Assembly (NCBI RefSeq): GCF_020524625.1
Contig: NZ_JAIVLL010000001.1
Location: forward strand, 682,001 to 746,000
Direction: 5' to 3'
Source: Brevundimonas poindexterae
GTDB taxonomy: Bacteria > Pseudomonadota > Alphaproteobacteria > Caulobacterales > Caulobacteraceae
Length of the DNA stretch: 64,000 nucleotides
The stretch's first letter is position 1. Each line of letters opens with the position of its first letter. The position numbers were made by a program, and so were the translations under genes. The notes beneath the pieces are model-generated. The model did no database searches, had not been told where the DNA came from, and saw nothing but the letters and a program-made list of their open reading frames with translations. Below, in pieces: positions 9,951 through 18,258 of this stretch.

Positions 9951-10814
9951 TCAGTGGCGGATGGAGATATCTCCCGCCCCCAGCACCGAACGGCTGACCC
10001 GGCCGGTGACCCGGTCGATATCCACGTCGCCCGCGCCGACGATCGAGACATCCAGATCGCCCACGGTACCCCGGAACTCCACGTCCCCGGCGCCGGCGAT
10101 CGAAATGTCCATGGTCGGGGCATTGCCACCCCGGATCAGCAGGTCACCGGCGCCGGCCACCGACAGATCGACCGGACCATTCACGCCGGCGATCTCCACA
10201 TCGCCCGATCCCCCGATGGAAATGTCGAGGTCACGGGTGGCTCCGGCCCGGACATCGCCCGACCCGCCGATGCTGATGTTCAGGGCGCCGGAGGTGCCGA
10301 TGACCGAGTCCCCAGACCCTACGAGCGACAGATCCACCTGCCCGTCGACATTGGCGACCATCCAGTCGCCACAGCCGGCATTGCCGAAGTCGACGCTGCG
10401 TGCGCCCCGACCGACCGTCCCGTAAACCGCGCCCGATACGCCCAGGTCCACGTCACGCGGCGCATGGATCACGATCAGCGTGGCGTCTTCCAGATTGATG
10501 CGGCCCTTGCCCCGCACATCAACCGAGGCGCCCTCGCCCGGCTGGGAGCCCCCGGCCCGGCCCGAGCGGCAGCTGCGGATGGCCCGGCGCGGAAGGTTGC
10601 CCTCGATCTCGATGCGGTCGCCCCGTCGACGCACGGTCGGCACCGGCAAATCGGCACGGCCCTGATCGATCTCCACGGCCACGTCGGTGCGGTCCTCGAC
10701 CAGCACGATGACGCGGGCCACGGCGTTCTCGATCTTCACGTCCTGCGCCTGGGCCGTTCCCGCCAGCGCGGTCGTCGACAGCAGGGCAGCGGTCAGGATG
10801 TATGCGGCTTTCAT
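9951..10814 (-). CDS. Exported GIN/DUF2807-like repeat protein
   Basis: A 287-residue protein with a clear signal peptide (MKAAYILTAALLSTTALAGTAQAQ). The start is supported by a GGAGGA Shine-Dalgarno just upstream. From about residue 150 it consists of roughly seven repeats of about 20 residues built around [LI]S-[IV]-x-G-[SA]-GD, for example ISIGGSGDVEI. Such glycine-rich strand-turn repeats suggest a parallel beta-helix, as in the GIN (DUF2807) auto-transporter-like adhesin-head family. It is probably periplasmic or surface exposed. Two cysteines (in RSCRSG and NAGCGD) could form a disulfide. Function is unknown; the family call is by motif only. Confidence 0.65.
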   Translation of the reverse strand: MKAAYILTAALLSTTALAGTAQAQDVKIENAVARVIVLVEDRTDVAVEIDQGRADLPVPTVRRRGDRIEIEGNLPRRAIRSCRSGRAGGSQPGEGASVDVRGKGRINLEDATLIVIHAPRDVDLGVSGAVYGTVGRGARSVDFGNAGCGDWMVANVDGQVDLSLVGSGDSVIGTSGALNISIGGSGDVRAGATRDLDISIGGSGDVEIAGVNGPVDLSVAGAGDLLIRGGNAPTMDISIAGAGDVEFRGTVGDLDVSIVGAGDVDIDRVTGRVSRSVLGAGDISIRH

Positions 10815-10884
10815 GAGAGGTCCTCCCTGTTCCAATGACAGGAAGGATGCGCAGCCCGGACCCCGAAGTCATTTTAACTCGAGG

Positions 10885-11805
10885 TCATGACTCCGAATTA
10901 ATCTCGCCCGCACCGTCCACCGCGCCCACGGCGGGTTCGAACTCCCGCTCGAAGCGGGCGATCCGGTCGGGCATGACCTTCAGCTTGCGCAGCACCTGCG
11001 CTGCCGCCCAGCGCACCGCCAGACCCGGCGAGCCCAGACGATCGGTCGACACCGGCCTCAGCCCCCTCGCCCGCGCCACGGCGTGGGTATAGAGGGCGCC
11101 ATTCCTCAGCCGCGTGGGCCAGGTCTGGAACTCGACCGACAGGGACACACAGAACCGGTCGAGGTTCTCCACCCGGTGCGGCGCATAGAAGGGCCAGGTC
11201 AGCGCCTGTCCCGGCTCCAGATCCACGACCTGGGCATCGGCCTCGAAGCTGCGGGTATAGGGTACCTCTTCGGTCGTCTGCCGTGCGACCACCTGCTCCA
11301 TGGCGACCTCGGGCAGGTGCAGCTCGTCACCCGGATAGACGAACACCCGCTTGCGCCCGCGCATATGGAACAGCATCACGCCGGCCGCATCGAAGTGATA
11401 GGGCACGCGGGCCTTGGGTGACGACAGGATCAGCTGCCCTGCCCGGCGGATCGCCTTCAGTCCCGGATAGCTGGCCTGGATGGTGTCGAACTCGGCCATG
11501 GCGGCCTGCCACAGCTCGGGCCAGCCCCGCTCCACCGAGCGCAGGTTCACCCATAGCCGCCCCTGTTTGATCGCGTCCAGCAGGTCCGCGCCCGACAGGC
11601 GCCCCCGCGCCCCGGTCCGCAGGCGGGCCTGACCCTCGTCGTCATAGTCATAGAGGTTGATGTCGAACAGCTCGGCCGGATAGCGGTCCAGCAGGGCCGC
11701 CAGCGCCTCGTCCGAGGCGAAGCCCTGATCGACCAGGGCATGCGAATGCACCTCGCCCTTTTCGATGGGGCCGGTGTAGCGGGTGCGGGCGGTCTTCTGC
11801 AGCAT
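10885..11805 (-). CDS. Cupin-like/JmjC-type domain protein
   Basis: A 306-residue cytosolic protein with a cupin-like core. PYHFDAAGVMLFHMRGRKRV carries an HxD pair, and APHRVEN supplies a distal histidine, the arrangement of Fe(II)/2-oxoglutarate-type oxygenases; PFYAPHRV is typical of JmjC-like bacterial proteins. No substrate can be assigned. It lies 18 bases downstream of the acetyltransferase-like gene and is probably co-transcribed with it, so the two may modify the same target. It is not related to the ribosomal operon that follows. Confidence 0.6.
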   Translation of the reverse strand: MLQKTARTRYTGPIEKGEVHSHALVDQGFASDEALAALLDRYPAELFDINLYDYDDEGQARLRTGARGRLSGADLLDAIKQGRLWVNLRSVERGWPELWQAAMAEFDTIQASYPGLKAIRRAGQLILSSPKARVPYHFDAAGVMLFHMRGRKRVFVYPGDELHLPEVAMEQVVARQTTEEVPYTRSFEADAQVVDLEPGQALTWPFYAPHRVENLDRFCVSLSVEFQTWPTRLRNGALYTHAVARARGLRPVSTDRLGSPGLAVRWAAAQVLRKLKVMPDRIARFEREFEPAVGAVDGAGEINSES

Positions 11806-11823
11806 GGCGTCCTCCGCCGGGGG

Positions 11824-12972
11824 TCAGGCCGAAGCCGTCAGGATGTCGGGCGTCTTGCGCAGGGCCGACCGCGCCGCGACGGCCAGGCCCCGGGCGCGCG
11901 CCAGTCCATCGACCTCGCAGGCCTCGATGGCCGCCCAGCGGCGCCGCAGGCTGGTGCGAAGCGCCTCGGCCCGACCGGCACCGGCCAGTCCGCCCAGCGT
12001 CGCCAGTGCGGCCCCACCCAGCGTCGCCGTCAGGCCAGGCTTCTGGATCACCGCCTCGCGCAGGCTCTGCGACGCGTTGCAGAAATACTTCTTGTAGTGC
12101 TCACCCCCGAAGCCGAAGTCGAACACCCGATAGCCCAGCTCCGAGCCCTGCCGCATGGTCTCCAGACTCAGCAGCACCCCGGGCGAACAGCGCGCCAGTC
12201 CCGGGACGTAGGTCGGGAACCAGAAGTGATAATGGCTGTCGGCGTGCATGGAATATTCCAGCGCACAGATATCGTCGCCGGCCTTGAGCACGGCGATCGA
12301 GGCGCCAAAGTCGCCCTCGGACTGCATCAGCGCCTGCAGCAGCCGACCGGTCCAGCCACAGGCGAACACATCGTGCAGGCCGCTGCGGCGGTACTGCTCG
12401 CGCTTCAGCCCTATGATCCGCTCCAGAAGCTCGGGATCGCGCAGGCCCAGCTGGACCTCGACCGGTCCCAGCTCGGCCTCCAGGCTGCGCCGGGCGCGCT
12501 CCTTGTCCTTGAAGTACTTGCCCTGGGCGGTGCGCCGCTCGGCGTACCAGGGCTCGAAGCCCTCGTCCGGCAGGACAGCCATGACCGCCTGGCGAGCTTC
12601 ACCGGCCCCGCACGGCCCGACCCATCCGCTGACGTTCAGCCGCTTGCCGTCCAGAAGTTCGGCCACATGCGCCAGGGTCGGCGCCGTATCCGGATGGCTG
12701 ATGATGCCGTGGTAGTCATTCATCGGCGCGGCCAGCGGCTGGATCGCCCCGCCGCGGGTCTGGTGCGGGAAGAAGCCGACGACCTCCTCGCCCCGGTGCA
12801 GCACGGCCACCCGCGCGCCCGGCGTGACCCCTGCCGCAATGCGGGTGAACTCGGTCCGGAAATAGGGGCTGGACAGCGCCGGGTTGGCCTGTCGCATCGC
12901 GTCCCACAGCTGCCAGTGATCCGCCGACAGTCGCTCGACCGCCAGCATTTCGACCTTCAGTCCCCTGTCCAT
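11824..12972 (-). CDS. GNAT-fold (BioF2/CelD-like) acyltransferase
   Basis: A 382-residue protein resembling the FemAB/CelD-like GNAT superfamily found in exopolysaccharide and envelope loci. A typical C-terminal GNAT part is seen around GYRVFDFGFGGEHYKKYF and the preceding AGDDICALEYSMHADSHYHF. The start at 12972 (MDRGLKVEML) is preferred because GGAG lies at a good distance upstream; a frame start at 13020 is possible. The gene precedes the cupin-like gene in a probable two-gene operon. Substrate unknown. Confidence 0.65.
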   Translation of the reverse strand: MDRGLKVEMLAVERLSADHWQLWDAMRQANPALSSPYFRTEFTRIAAGVTPGARVAVLHRGEEVVGFFPHQTRGGAIQPLAAPMNDYHGIISHPDTAPTLAHVAELLDGKRLNVSGWVGPCGAGEARQAVMAVLPDEGFEPWYAERRTAQGKYFKDKERARRSLEAELGPVEVQLGLRDPELLERIIGLKREQYRRSGLHDVFACGWTGRLLQALMQSEGDFGASIAVLKAGDDICALEYSMHADSHYHFWFPTYVPGLARCSPGVLLSLETMRQGSELGYRVFDFGFGGEHYKKYFCNASQSLREAVIQKPGLTATLGGAALATLGGLAGAGRAEALRTSLRRRWAAIEACEVDGLARARGLAVAARSALRKTPDILTASA

Positions 12973-13164
12973 ACCGGCTCCACCATCCCCTTCGGGCGCG
13001 CGCAGCACGCACCGCTTCACACGGAAGACTAGACTCGCAGCCTTGAATCGAAGTTGAGAGCCATGGTGAACGGGGCCTTATACATGTCCGGGCTGCGGGA
13101 GCCGCGTGGCGACCTTGAGCGTTCAGGTCACGCCGGGCACTGTTGCCCATCGACGGAGTCCGAG

Positions 13165-13326
13165 ATGACCGATCCCCGCCCTGACAACCGCTCCACTGAA
13201 AACGAGGACCTGCGCCCGGATCACGACGGCGAGCCGCCGCGCCCGGCGACCGAGCCGCGGGGCTCCAAGGGCTCCAGCAACTCGGGCGAGACCGAGACCG
13301 ATCCGGCCACGGGCGAAGAGAACTGA
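13165..13326 (+). CDS. Small disordered hydrophilic protein
   Basis: A 53-residue product made almost entirely of charged and small residues (Asp, Glu, Arg, Pro, Ser, Thr, Gly), with no hydrophobic core and no signal sequence. It is taken as real because its stop overlaps the start of the next gene (TGATG at 13324-13328), typical of translational coupling, and GGAG lies upstream of its ATG. It resembles no family I recognise. It could also be a leader that couples translation of the SGNH hydrolase. Confidence 0.45.
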   Translation: MTDPRPDNRSTENEDLRPDHDGEPPRPATEPRGSKGSSNSGETETDPATGEEN

Positions 13327-14096
13327 TGCGTCACGCCGCTGCCGTCGCCGCCCTGCTGGTGCCCCTCGCGCTCGGGGCCTGTGCCCCCGGCATGACGACC
13401 ACGCCCATCCGGGCCTTCGACATCCCGGCCGCCTGCCCGGTTGCGGGGGCGGTTTTCCACGAGAACGGCGCGCTTGACCGCAGCCGGGCCGCACTGGCGT
13501 CGGGCCAGCTGACCATTCTGGCGGTCGGCTCCTCCAGCATCGAGGGGGTGGGCGCCAGCGCCCGTGAACTGTCCTATGTGCCGCTGGTCGAGGCGGGTCT
13601 GCGCGAGGCCTTTCCCTCCGCCACGATCACCGTGGTCAATCGCGGCATCGGCGGAGAAACGACGGCCGACACCGTCAACCGCCTCAAGGCCGAGATCGAC
13701 GCCCACCACCCTGACCTCGTGCTCTGGCAGTTGGGCACCAATGACATGCTACGGGACCTGACCCTCGCCCAGGTCGTCGCCGACTTCGACCGGGGCCGCG
13801 ACATCCTCGATGCCGCCGGCGTCGACGTCGTGCTGATCGATCCCCAGCGCCTGCCGGAGCAGACTGAGAACGCCGGCTTCCGCGGGCGCAACGCCCTGCT
13901 GTCGGGCGTGTCGGGCACCATCACCTATCTGGGCGAGCGCGAAGGCTATGCCGTGGCCCAGCGGTTCGTGCCCATGTCGGACTGGGGCGCCCTGCCCCAC
14001 GGCGGCGTCGGCCCCGACGACCTGCACCTCAACGACGCCGGCTATGCCTGCTGGGCCGCCCAGACCGTGACCGGACTGGCGGGAGCGCTCCGCTAG
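13326..14096 (+). CDS. SGNH/GDSL-type esterase lipoprotein
   Basis: A 256-residue lipoprotein: the signal peptide ends in the lipobox LGAC (Cys19). SGNH blocks are seen in order: VGSSSIEGVG (a variant of block I with the nucleophile Ser), GIGGET (block II Gly), GTNDM (block III Asn) and DDLHLND (Asp/His of block V). It is therefore expected to hydrolyse an ester, perhaps acetyl groups on envelope polysaccharide or peptidoglycan. Its start overlaps the upstream small gene. An L,D-transpeptidase lipoprotein follows after 60 bases, which supports a cell-wall role. Confidence 0.8.
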   Translation: MRHAAAVAALLVPLALGACAPGMTTTPIRAFDIPAACPVAGAVFHENGALDRSRAALASGQLTILAVGSSSIEGVGASARELSYVPLVEAGLREAFPSATITVVNRGIGGETTADTVNRLKAEIDAHHPDLVLWQLGTNDMLRDLTLAQVVADFDRGRDILDAAGVDVVLIDPQRLPEQTENAGFRGRNALLSGVSGTITYLGEREGYAVAQRFVPMSDWGALPHGGVGPDDLHLNDAGYACWAAQTVTGLAGALR

Positions 14097-14156
14097 AAAC
14101 TGCGGAACGCCCCCTTTCGCGAAGGGTTGGACAGGTCCCTCTCCCGGAGCCTGTTC

Positions 14157-15257
14157 ATGATCATCCGCCGTCGCCGTCCGCTCGCCCTCGCTGCCGCCTT
14201 CCCCCTGCTCGCGCTGGCGGCCTGTGGCGACGATTCCCGCGACCGCTCCCCGCCCGAGGCCAGCAGCCCGGCGCGCGACGAAGCCTCGCGCCTGCGGCAG
14301 TCAATCGAGGCGGCGACCTACACACCCCCCGCTCCTGAACAGAACGAGGCGTCCACCGGTGACACCCCGACAGAGGACGGCGCGGTTTCCGGCGAACTGC
14401 CGGACGAGGCGAGTCCCGACCCGGCCATGGTCCGCGTCCAGATCCTGCTCGACCGGACCCGCTTCTCGCCCGGCATCGTCGACGGGCTGGGGGGCGAGAA
14501 CACCCGTCAGGCCATCGCCGCCTTCGAGGAGGCCAACGACATGGAGGTCGACGGCGAGCTGGACGCCGCCGTATTCGACCGCCTGACCTCGGGCGACACC
14601 GCCCGGGTGCTGACCGACTACACGATCACCCAGGCCGACGTCGCCGGCCCCTTCATCGGTTCCGTGCCCGAAGATCTCGCCGACATGGCCGGGCTTGAGA
14701 CCGTCGGTTACACCGATCCGCTTGAGGCCCTGGCCGAGAAATTCCACATGAGCGAAGCCCTGCTTGAGGCGCTCAATCCGGGCGTTGATTTCGGGCGTGC
14801 GGGCCAGACCATCGTCGTCGCCTCGACCGGCCAGCCGGCCTTGGACGGCAAGGTCGCCCGCATCGTCGTCAGCAAGGCCGAAAGCGCGGTGCGCGCCTTC
14901 GATGCCGAGGGCCGGCTGCTCGCCTTCTACCCGGCCACCATCGGCAGCGGCGACACCCCGTCTCCGTCTGGCACCCACACGGTCCGGGCCGTCGCACCCC
15001 GCCCGAACTACACCTACGACCCGTCGCGGGTCAGCTATGGCGAGGGGGGCAGCAAGGTGATCGTGCCCCCGGGCCCGAACAATCCGGTCGGCTCCGTCTG
15101 GATCGACCTGTCGAAGGACACCTACGGAATCCACGGCACGCCCGAGCCTGCGGAGATCGGCAAGACGGCCTCCAGCGGCTGCGTGCGCCTGACCAACTGG
15201 GACGCCGAACAGCTGGCCGAGGCGGTGGAACAGGGCGTCGAGGTGCGCTTCACCTAG
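14157..15257 (+). CDS. L,D-transpeptidase lipoprotein with peptidoglycan-binding domain
   Basis: A 366-residue protein with lipobox LAAC (Cys23), an acidic Pro/Ala linker, a PG-binding-like helical domain (about residues 85-150, ILLDRTRFSPGIVDGLGGEN) and a C-terminal YkuD catalytic domain. The active-site motif is HGT (His326) followed by SSGCVRLTNWD (Cys342). The enzyme forms 3-3 crosslinks in peptidoglycan or attaches proteins to it. The start at 14157 is chosen at the signal peptide. The last 4 bases overlap the convergent gene at 15254. Confidence 0.88.
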   Translation: MIIRRRRPLALAAAFPLLALAACGDDSRDRSPPEASSPARDEASRLRQSIEAATYTPPAPEQNEASTGDTPTEDGAVSGELPDEASPDPAMVRVQILLDRTRFSPGIVDGLGGENTRQAIAAFEEANDMEVDGELDAAVFDRLTSGDTARVLTDYTITQADVAGPFIGSVPEDLADMAGLETVGYTDPLEALAEKFHMSEALLEALNPGVDFGRAGQTIVVASTGQPALDGKVARIVVSKAESAVRAFDAEGRLLAFYPATIGSGDTPSPSGTHTVRAVAPRPNYTYDPSRVSYGEGGSKVIVPPGPNNPVGSVWIDLSKDTYGIHGTPEPAEIGKTASSGCVRLTNWDAEQLAEAVEQGVEVRFT

Positions 15258-15586
15258 GATTCCCCAGGGTCTAAGCCCGCGTACCAGTCGGCATAGGGCG
15301 TCGTGCGCGCCATATGCCGATTGAGGTCCGGCGCCCCGTCTGTCCACCACACGGGACCGCGCTCGCCCAGCGCCACCTTGGCCGCGTCCACTGCCTGTCC
15401 GGCCGCCGCCAGCCCCTCGCGGTCGCCCGCCTTTCGCGCCCGGCCCACCTCGCGGCGTGCGGCCATGAGCGCCTTGACCAGCCGGGCCTTCTCCTCTGGA
15501 GCCAGCGCAGGGTTGGTGGAGCGCCACAGGCGACCGCGCACCACGAAGTAGCGACCGTCGGGCGTGGTCGGATAGATCGGCTTCAT
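15254..15586 (-). CDS. Conserved hypothetical protein
   Basis: A 110-residue soluble protein that I recognise only as a small conserved alphaproteobacterial hypothetical. The N-terminal part PTTPDGRYFVVRGRLWRSTN looks like a folded beta motif; a basic Ala-rich helix follows (LVKALMAARREVGRARKAGD), then VALGERGPVWWTDGAPDLNR. No signal peptide or membrane segment. It lies downstream of the tuf terminator on the same strand and converges on the L,D-transpeptidase gene with a 4-base overlap. Function unknown. Confidence 0.6.
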   Translation of the reverse strand: MKPIYPTTPDGRYFVVRGRLWRSTNPALAPEEKARLVKALMAARREVGRARKAGDREGLAAAGQAVDAAKVALGERGPVWWTDGAPDLNRHMARTTPYADWYAGLDPGES

Positions 15587-15596
15587 CCAGTCCCAA

Positions 15597-15632
15597 CGAA
15601 AACGGCCCCCGGATTGCTCCGGGGGCCGTTCT
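15597..15632 (-). terminator. Rho-independent terminator after tuf
   Basis: A perfect 13-bp stem (15601-15613 with 15618-15630, loop of four) made of AACGGCCCCCGGA and its complement, followed on the minus strand by TTTT counting the end of the stem. It lies 62 bases after the tuf stop codon and 11 bases before the next minus-strand gene. Confidence 0.85.
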
Positions 15633-15694
15633 GTCTTGTCTCAGGCCTATGCTCGTCCCGGATTTAACCGGGGCTCGCGGCTTGAGGCCGTCGC

Positions 15695-16885
15695 TTACTC
15701 GGTGATCTTCGACACGACGCCGGCGCCGACGGTGCGGCCGCCTTCGCGGATGGCGAAGCGGAGCTTCTCTTCCATGGCGATCGGGGTGATCAGCTCGACG
15801 TTCAGCTCGGCGTTGTCGCCGGGCATGATCATCTCCACACCTTCCTTCAGGTGCACGATGCCGGTTACGTCCGTCGTCCGGAAGTAGAACTGCGGGCGAT
15901 AGTTGGTGAAGAACGGCGTGTGACGGCCACCCTCTTCCTTGGTCAGGATATAGGCCTCGGCCAAGAACTTGGTGTGCGGGGTGATCGAACCCGGCTTGCA
16001 CAGCACCTGGCCGCGCTCGACGTCTTCACGCTTGGTGCCGCGCAGCAGCACGCCGACGTTGTCGCCCGCTTGGCCCTGGTCCAGCAGCTTGCGGAACATT
16101 TCCACGCCCGTGCAGGTCGTCTTCTGGACCGGACGGATGCCGACGATCTCGACTTCCTCACCGACCTTGACGATGCCGCGCTCGACGCGACCGGTCACCA
16201 CGGTGCCGCGGCCCGAGATCGAGAACACGTCTTCCACCGGCATCAGGAACGGCAGGTCAACCGGACGCTCCGGCTGCGGGATGTAGTCGTCGACCGTCTG
16301 CATCAGCGCCAGGATCGCTTCCTCGCCGATCTTGGCGTCGCGGCCTTCGACCGCCGCCAGGGCCGAGCCCTTGGTGATCGGAATGTCGTCGCCCGGGAAC
16401 TGGTACGAGCTCAGCAGCTCGCGCACTTCCATCTCGACCAGCTCCAGCAGTTCCTCGTCGTCGACCATGTCGACCTTGTTCAGGAACACCACCAGCGCCG
16501 GCACGCCGACCTGACGCGACAGCAGGATGTGCTCGCGGGTCTGCGGCATCGGGCCGTCAGCGGCCGACACCACCAGGATCGCGCCGTCCATCTGCGCGGC
16601 GCCCGTGATCATGTTCTTCACATAGTCAGCGTGGCCCGGGCAGTCGACGTGGGCGTAGTGACGGTTGGCCGTCTCATATTCCACGTGCGCCGTGTTGATC
16701 GTGATGCCCCGCGCCTTCTCTTCCGGCGCCGCGTCGATGTCGGCGTAGTTCATCGCCTTCGCACCACCGGCCTTCGCCAGCGTCATCGTGATCGCCGCCG
16801 TCAGCGTCGTCTTGCCGTGGTCAACGTGACCAATCGTGCCGATGTTGCAGTGCGGCTTGGTGCGTTCAAACTTTTCCTTGGCCAT
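15695..16885 (-). CDS. tuf: Elongation factor Tu
   Basis: GTPase that brings aminoacyl-tRNA to the ribosomal A site. The 396-residue protein has the P-loop [14 protein letters not shown], the switch II motif [12 protein letters not shown] and the NKxD motif LNKVDMV, and ends in VSKITE. The start at 16885 has AGGAG upstream; a longer frame is excluded. It is the third gene of a tRNA-Tyr, tRNA-Gly, tuf transcription unit, the arrangement of E. coli tufB. A strong terminator follows. Whether a second tuf copy exists elsewhere cannot be seen. Confidence 0.99.
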   Translation of the reverse strand: MAKEKFERTKPHCNIGTIGHVDHGKTTLTAAITMTLAKAGGAKAMNYADIDAAPEEKARGITINTAHVEYETANRHYAHVDCPGHADYVKNMITGAAQMDGAILVVSAADGPMPQTREHILLSRQVGVPALVVFLNKVDMVDDEELLELVEMEVRELLSSYQFPGDDIPITKGSALAAVEGRDAKIGEEAILALMQTVDDYIPQPERPVDLPFLMPVEDVFSISGRGTVVTGRVERGIVKVGEEVEIVGIRPVQKTTCTGVEMFRKLLDQGQAGDNVGVLLRGTKREDVERGQVLCKPGSITPHTKFLAEAYILTKEEGGRHTPFFTNYRPQFYFRTTDVTGIVHLKEGVEMIMPGDNAELNVELITPIAMEEKLRFAIREGGRTVGAGVVSKITE

Positions 16886-16938
16886 GGCCAAAACTCCTGA
16901 TGGCCCGGGTTGAGGGGCGCTGAGTGCTATCAAAAACC

Positions 16939-17012
16939 TGGAGCGGGTAGACGGAATCGAACCGACATATTCAGCTTGGAAGGCTGCTGTACTACCATTG
17001 TACTATACCCGC
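16939..17012 (-). tRNA. tRNA-Gly (TCC)
   Basis: Seventy-four bases that fold as a cloverleaf on the minus strand: acceptor GCGGGTA pairs with TACCCGC, the T arm contains GGTTCGATTCC, and the anticodon loop CTTCCAA gives TCC. CCA is encoded. It lies 53 bases upstream of tuf and 86 bases downstream of tRNA-Tyr. Confidence 0.97.
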
Positions 17013-17098
17013 ATAACGAATGCGGCAGGCTCCGGATCACTCCGGAACGCGACACAATCGGTTCCGATCCGGACCGTTCCGGCGGGTCGGGCAGCGCG

Positions 17099-17182
17099 TG
17101 GTGGGGGAAGCAGGACTCGAACCTGCGAAGCTTACGCAGCGGATTTACAGTCCGCCCCCTTTGCCGCTCGGGACATTCCCCC
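17099..17182 (-). tRNA. tRNA-Tyr (GTA)
   Basis: Eighty-four bases with a long variable arm, as expected for tRNA-Tyr. Acceptor GGGGGAA pairs with TTCCCCC, the anticodon loop CTGTAAA gives GTA, and the T loop is GGTTCGAGTCC. CCA is encoded. It heads the tRNA-Tyr, tRNA-Gly, tuf unit. Confidence 0.97.
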
Positions 17183-17329
17183 AGCGCGCCTGTCGACCCG
17201 GTTCAGAACCCGACCCGCACCGCGAAGGTCCGTGTCGTCACAAAGGCCTCGGTATCCGTCTCCGCCTGCGTTAGAGGGGGTGAAGGACCCGGAAACCCCC
17301 GGGGCTCCCAAATCGGAGCGCGTCTTATA

Positions 17330-18223
17330 GTGTCGTCGAACCGCGAACGCAACGACTGGAAAGCCGGTCGTAAACAGTCTGCCCGGAGTGGCCCCAAAGG
17401 CCCCGAAAAGCCGGGCCGCAAAGGGGACCGCCCGGCCCCCGGTGGCGTGCGCGAGGCACCGGCGGCGCGCGAGGGACGCCGCGACGGCGGCCGCGAGCGG
17501 ACCGATCCCGATTCCCTCATCTGGGGACGCCATCCGGTGCTGGCTGCGCTCGCCAACCCGGCCCGGCGCGGCATGGGCCGCCTGATGGCCACCGCCGACC
17601 GCGCGACCGAACTGGAACGCGACAATCTGCTCCACGGTCATGCCGTCGAGGTCGTCGAGGCTGACCGGCTGGCCCGGCTGCTGCCGCCCGGCGCCGTCCA
17701 CCAGGGTCTGGTGTTCAAGGTCAGGCCGCTGGAGGGCGTCGATCTCGACGAGCTGGCCCGCCCCGCCCGCGGCCTGCTGGTCATGCTGGATCAGCTGACC
17801 GATCCCCAGAACGTCGGCGCCATCTTCCGCTCGACCCTCGCCTTCGGGGCGCGCGGCATCATTGTTCAGGATCGTCACAGCCCGGCGCTTGCCGGACCGC
17901 TGGCCAAGACGGCGGCCGGTGCCACCGAACGTCTGCCCTGCGCGCGGGTGACCAATCTGTCGCGCGCCCTGCGGACGCTCCAGGACGCGGGCTGGCATAT
18001 TGTCGGGCTGGACGGTCAGGGCGAGGCCACCCTCGACGAGGCCCTCGATTCGCGCCCGACCGTTCTGGTCATGGGGTCGGAAGGCGACGGCCTGCGCCGT
18101 CTGGTCGCCGAAAACTGCGACACCCTGGCCCGCATTCCCATGCCCGGCGGCTTCGAAAGCCTGAATGTCTCGAATGCGGCCGCGGTCGCCCTCTACGAGG
18201 CCTCGCGCAAGCAGGCGGGCTGA
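17330..18223 (+). CDS. rlmB: 23S rRNA 2'-O-methyltransferase RlmB (SpoU family)
   Basis: A SpoU-family methyltransferase, which makes Gm2251 in 23S rRNA in E. coli. The start is a GTG at 17330 (a longer frame reads back through two tRNA genes). A basic, disordered N-terminus of about 60 residues comes first, then a substrate-binding domain (WGRHPVLAALANP) and the knotted SPOUT domain with DQLTDPQNVGAIFRS, VMGSEGDGLRR and PMPGGFESLNVSNAAAVALYE. Length is 297 residues. It is read away from the tRNA-Tyr gene. Confidence 0.9.
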   Translation: MSSNRERNDWKAGRKQSARSGPKGPEKPGRKGDRPAPGGVREAPAAREGRRDGGRERTDPDSLIWGRHPVLAALANPARRGMGRLMATADRATELERDNLLHGHAVEVVEADRLARLLPPGAVHQGLVFKVRPLEGVDLDELARPARGLLVMLDQLTDPQNVGAIFRSTLAFGARGIIVQDRHSPALAGPLAKTAAGATERLPCARVTNLSRALRTLQDAGWHIVGLDGQGEATLDEALDSRPTVLVMGSEGDGLRRLVAENCDTLARIPMPGGFESLNVSNAAAVALYEASRKQAG

Positions 18224-18258
18224 TGACATCCGCCCCGTTTTGGCTCTAGAGAGCCGCC

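Noticed and set aside
14301-16001. Minus-strand open frame of 566 codons through the L,D-transpeptidase and tuf genes
   Set aside because: It runs antisense to two clear genes, has no family motif and biased Gly/Arg/Asp composition, as expected from GC-rich shadow frames.
16910-17329. Upstream extension of the rlmB frame
   Set aside because: It reads through tRNA-Gly and tRNA-Tyr; the GTG at 17330 fits the family.
18224-18258. Manganese riboswitch before the TerC gene
   Set aside because: The gap to rlmB is only 35 bases, too short.
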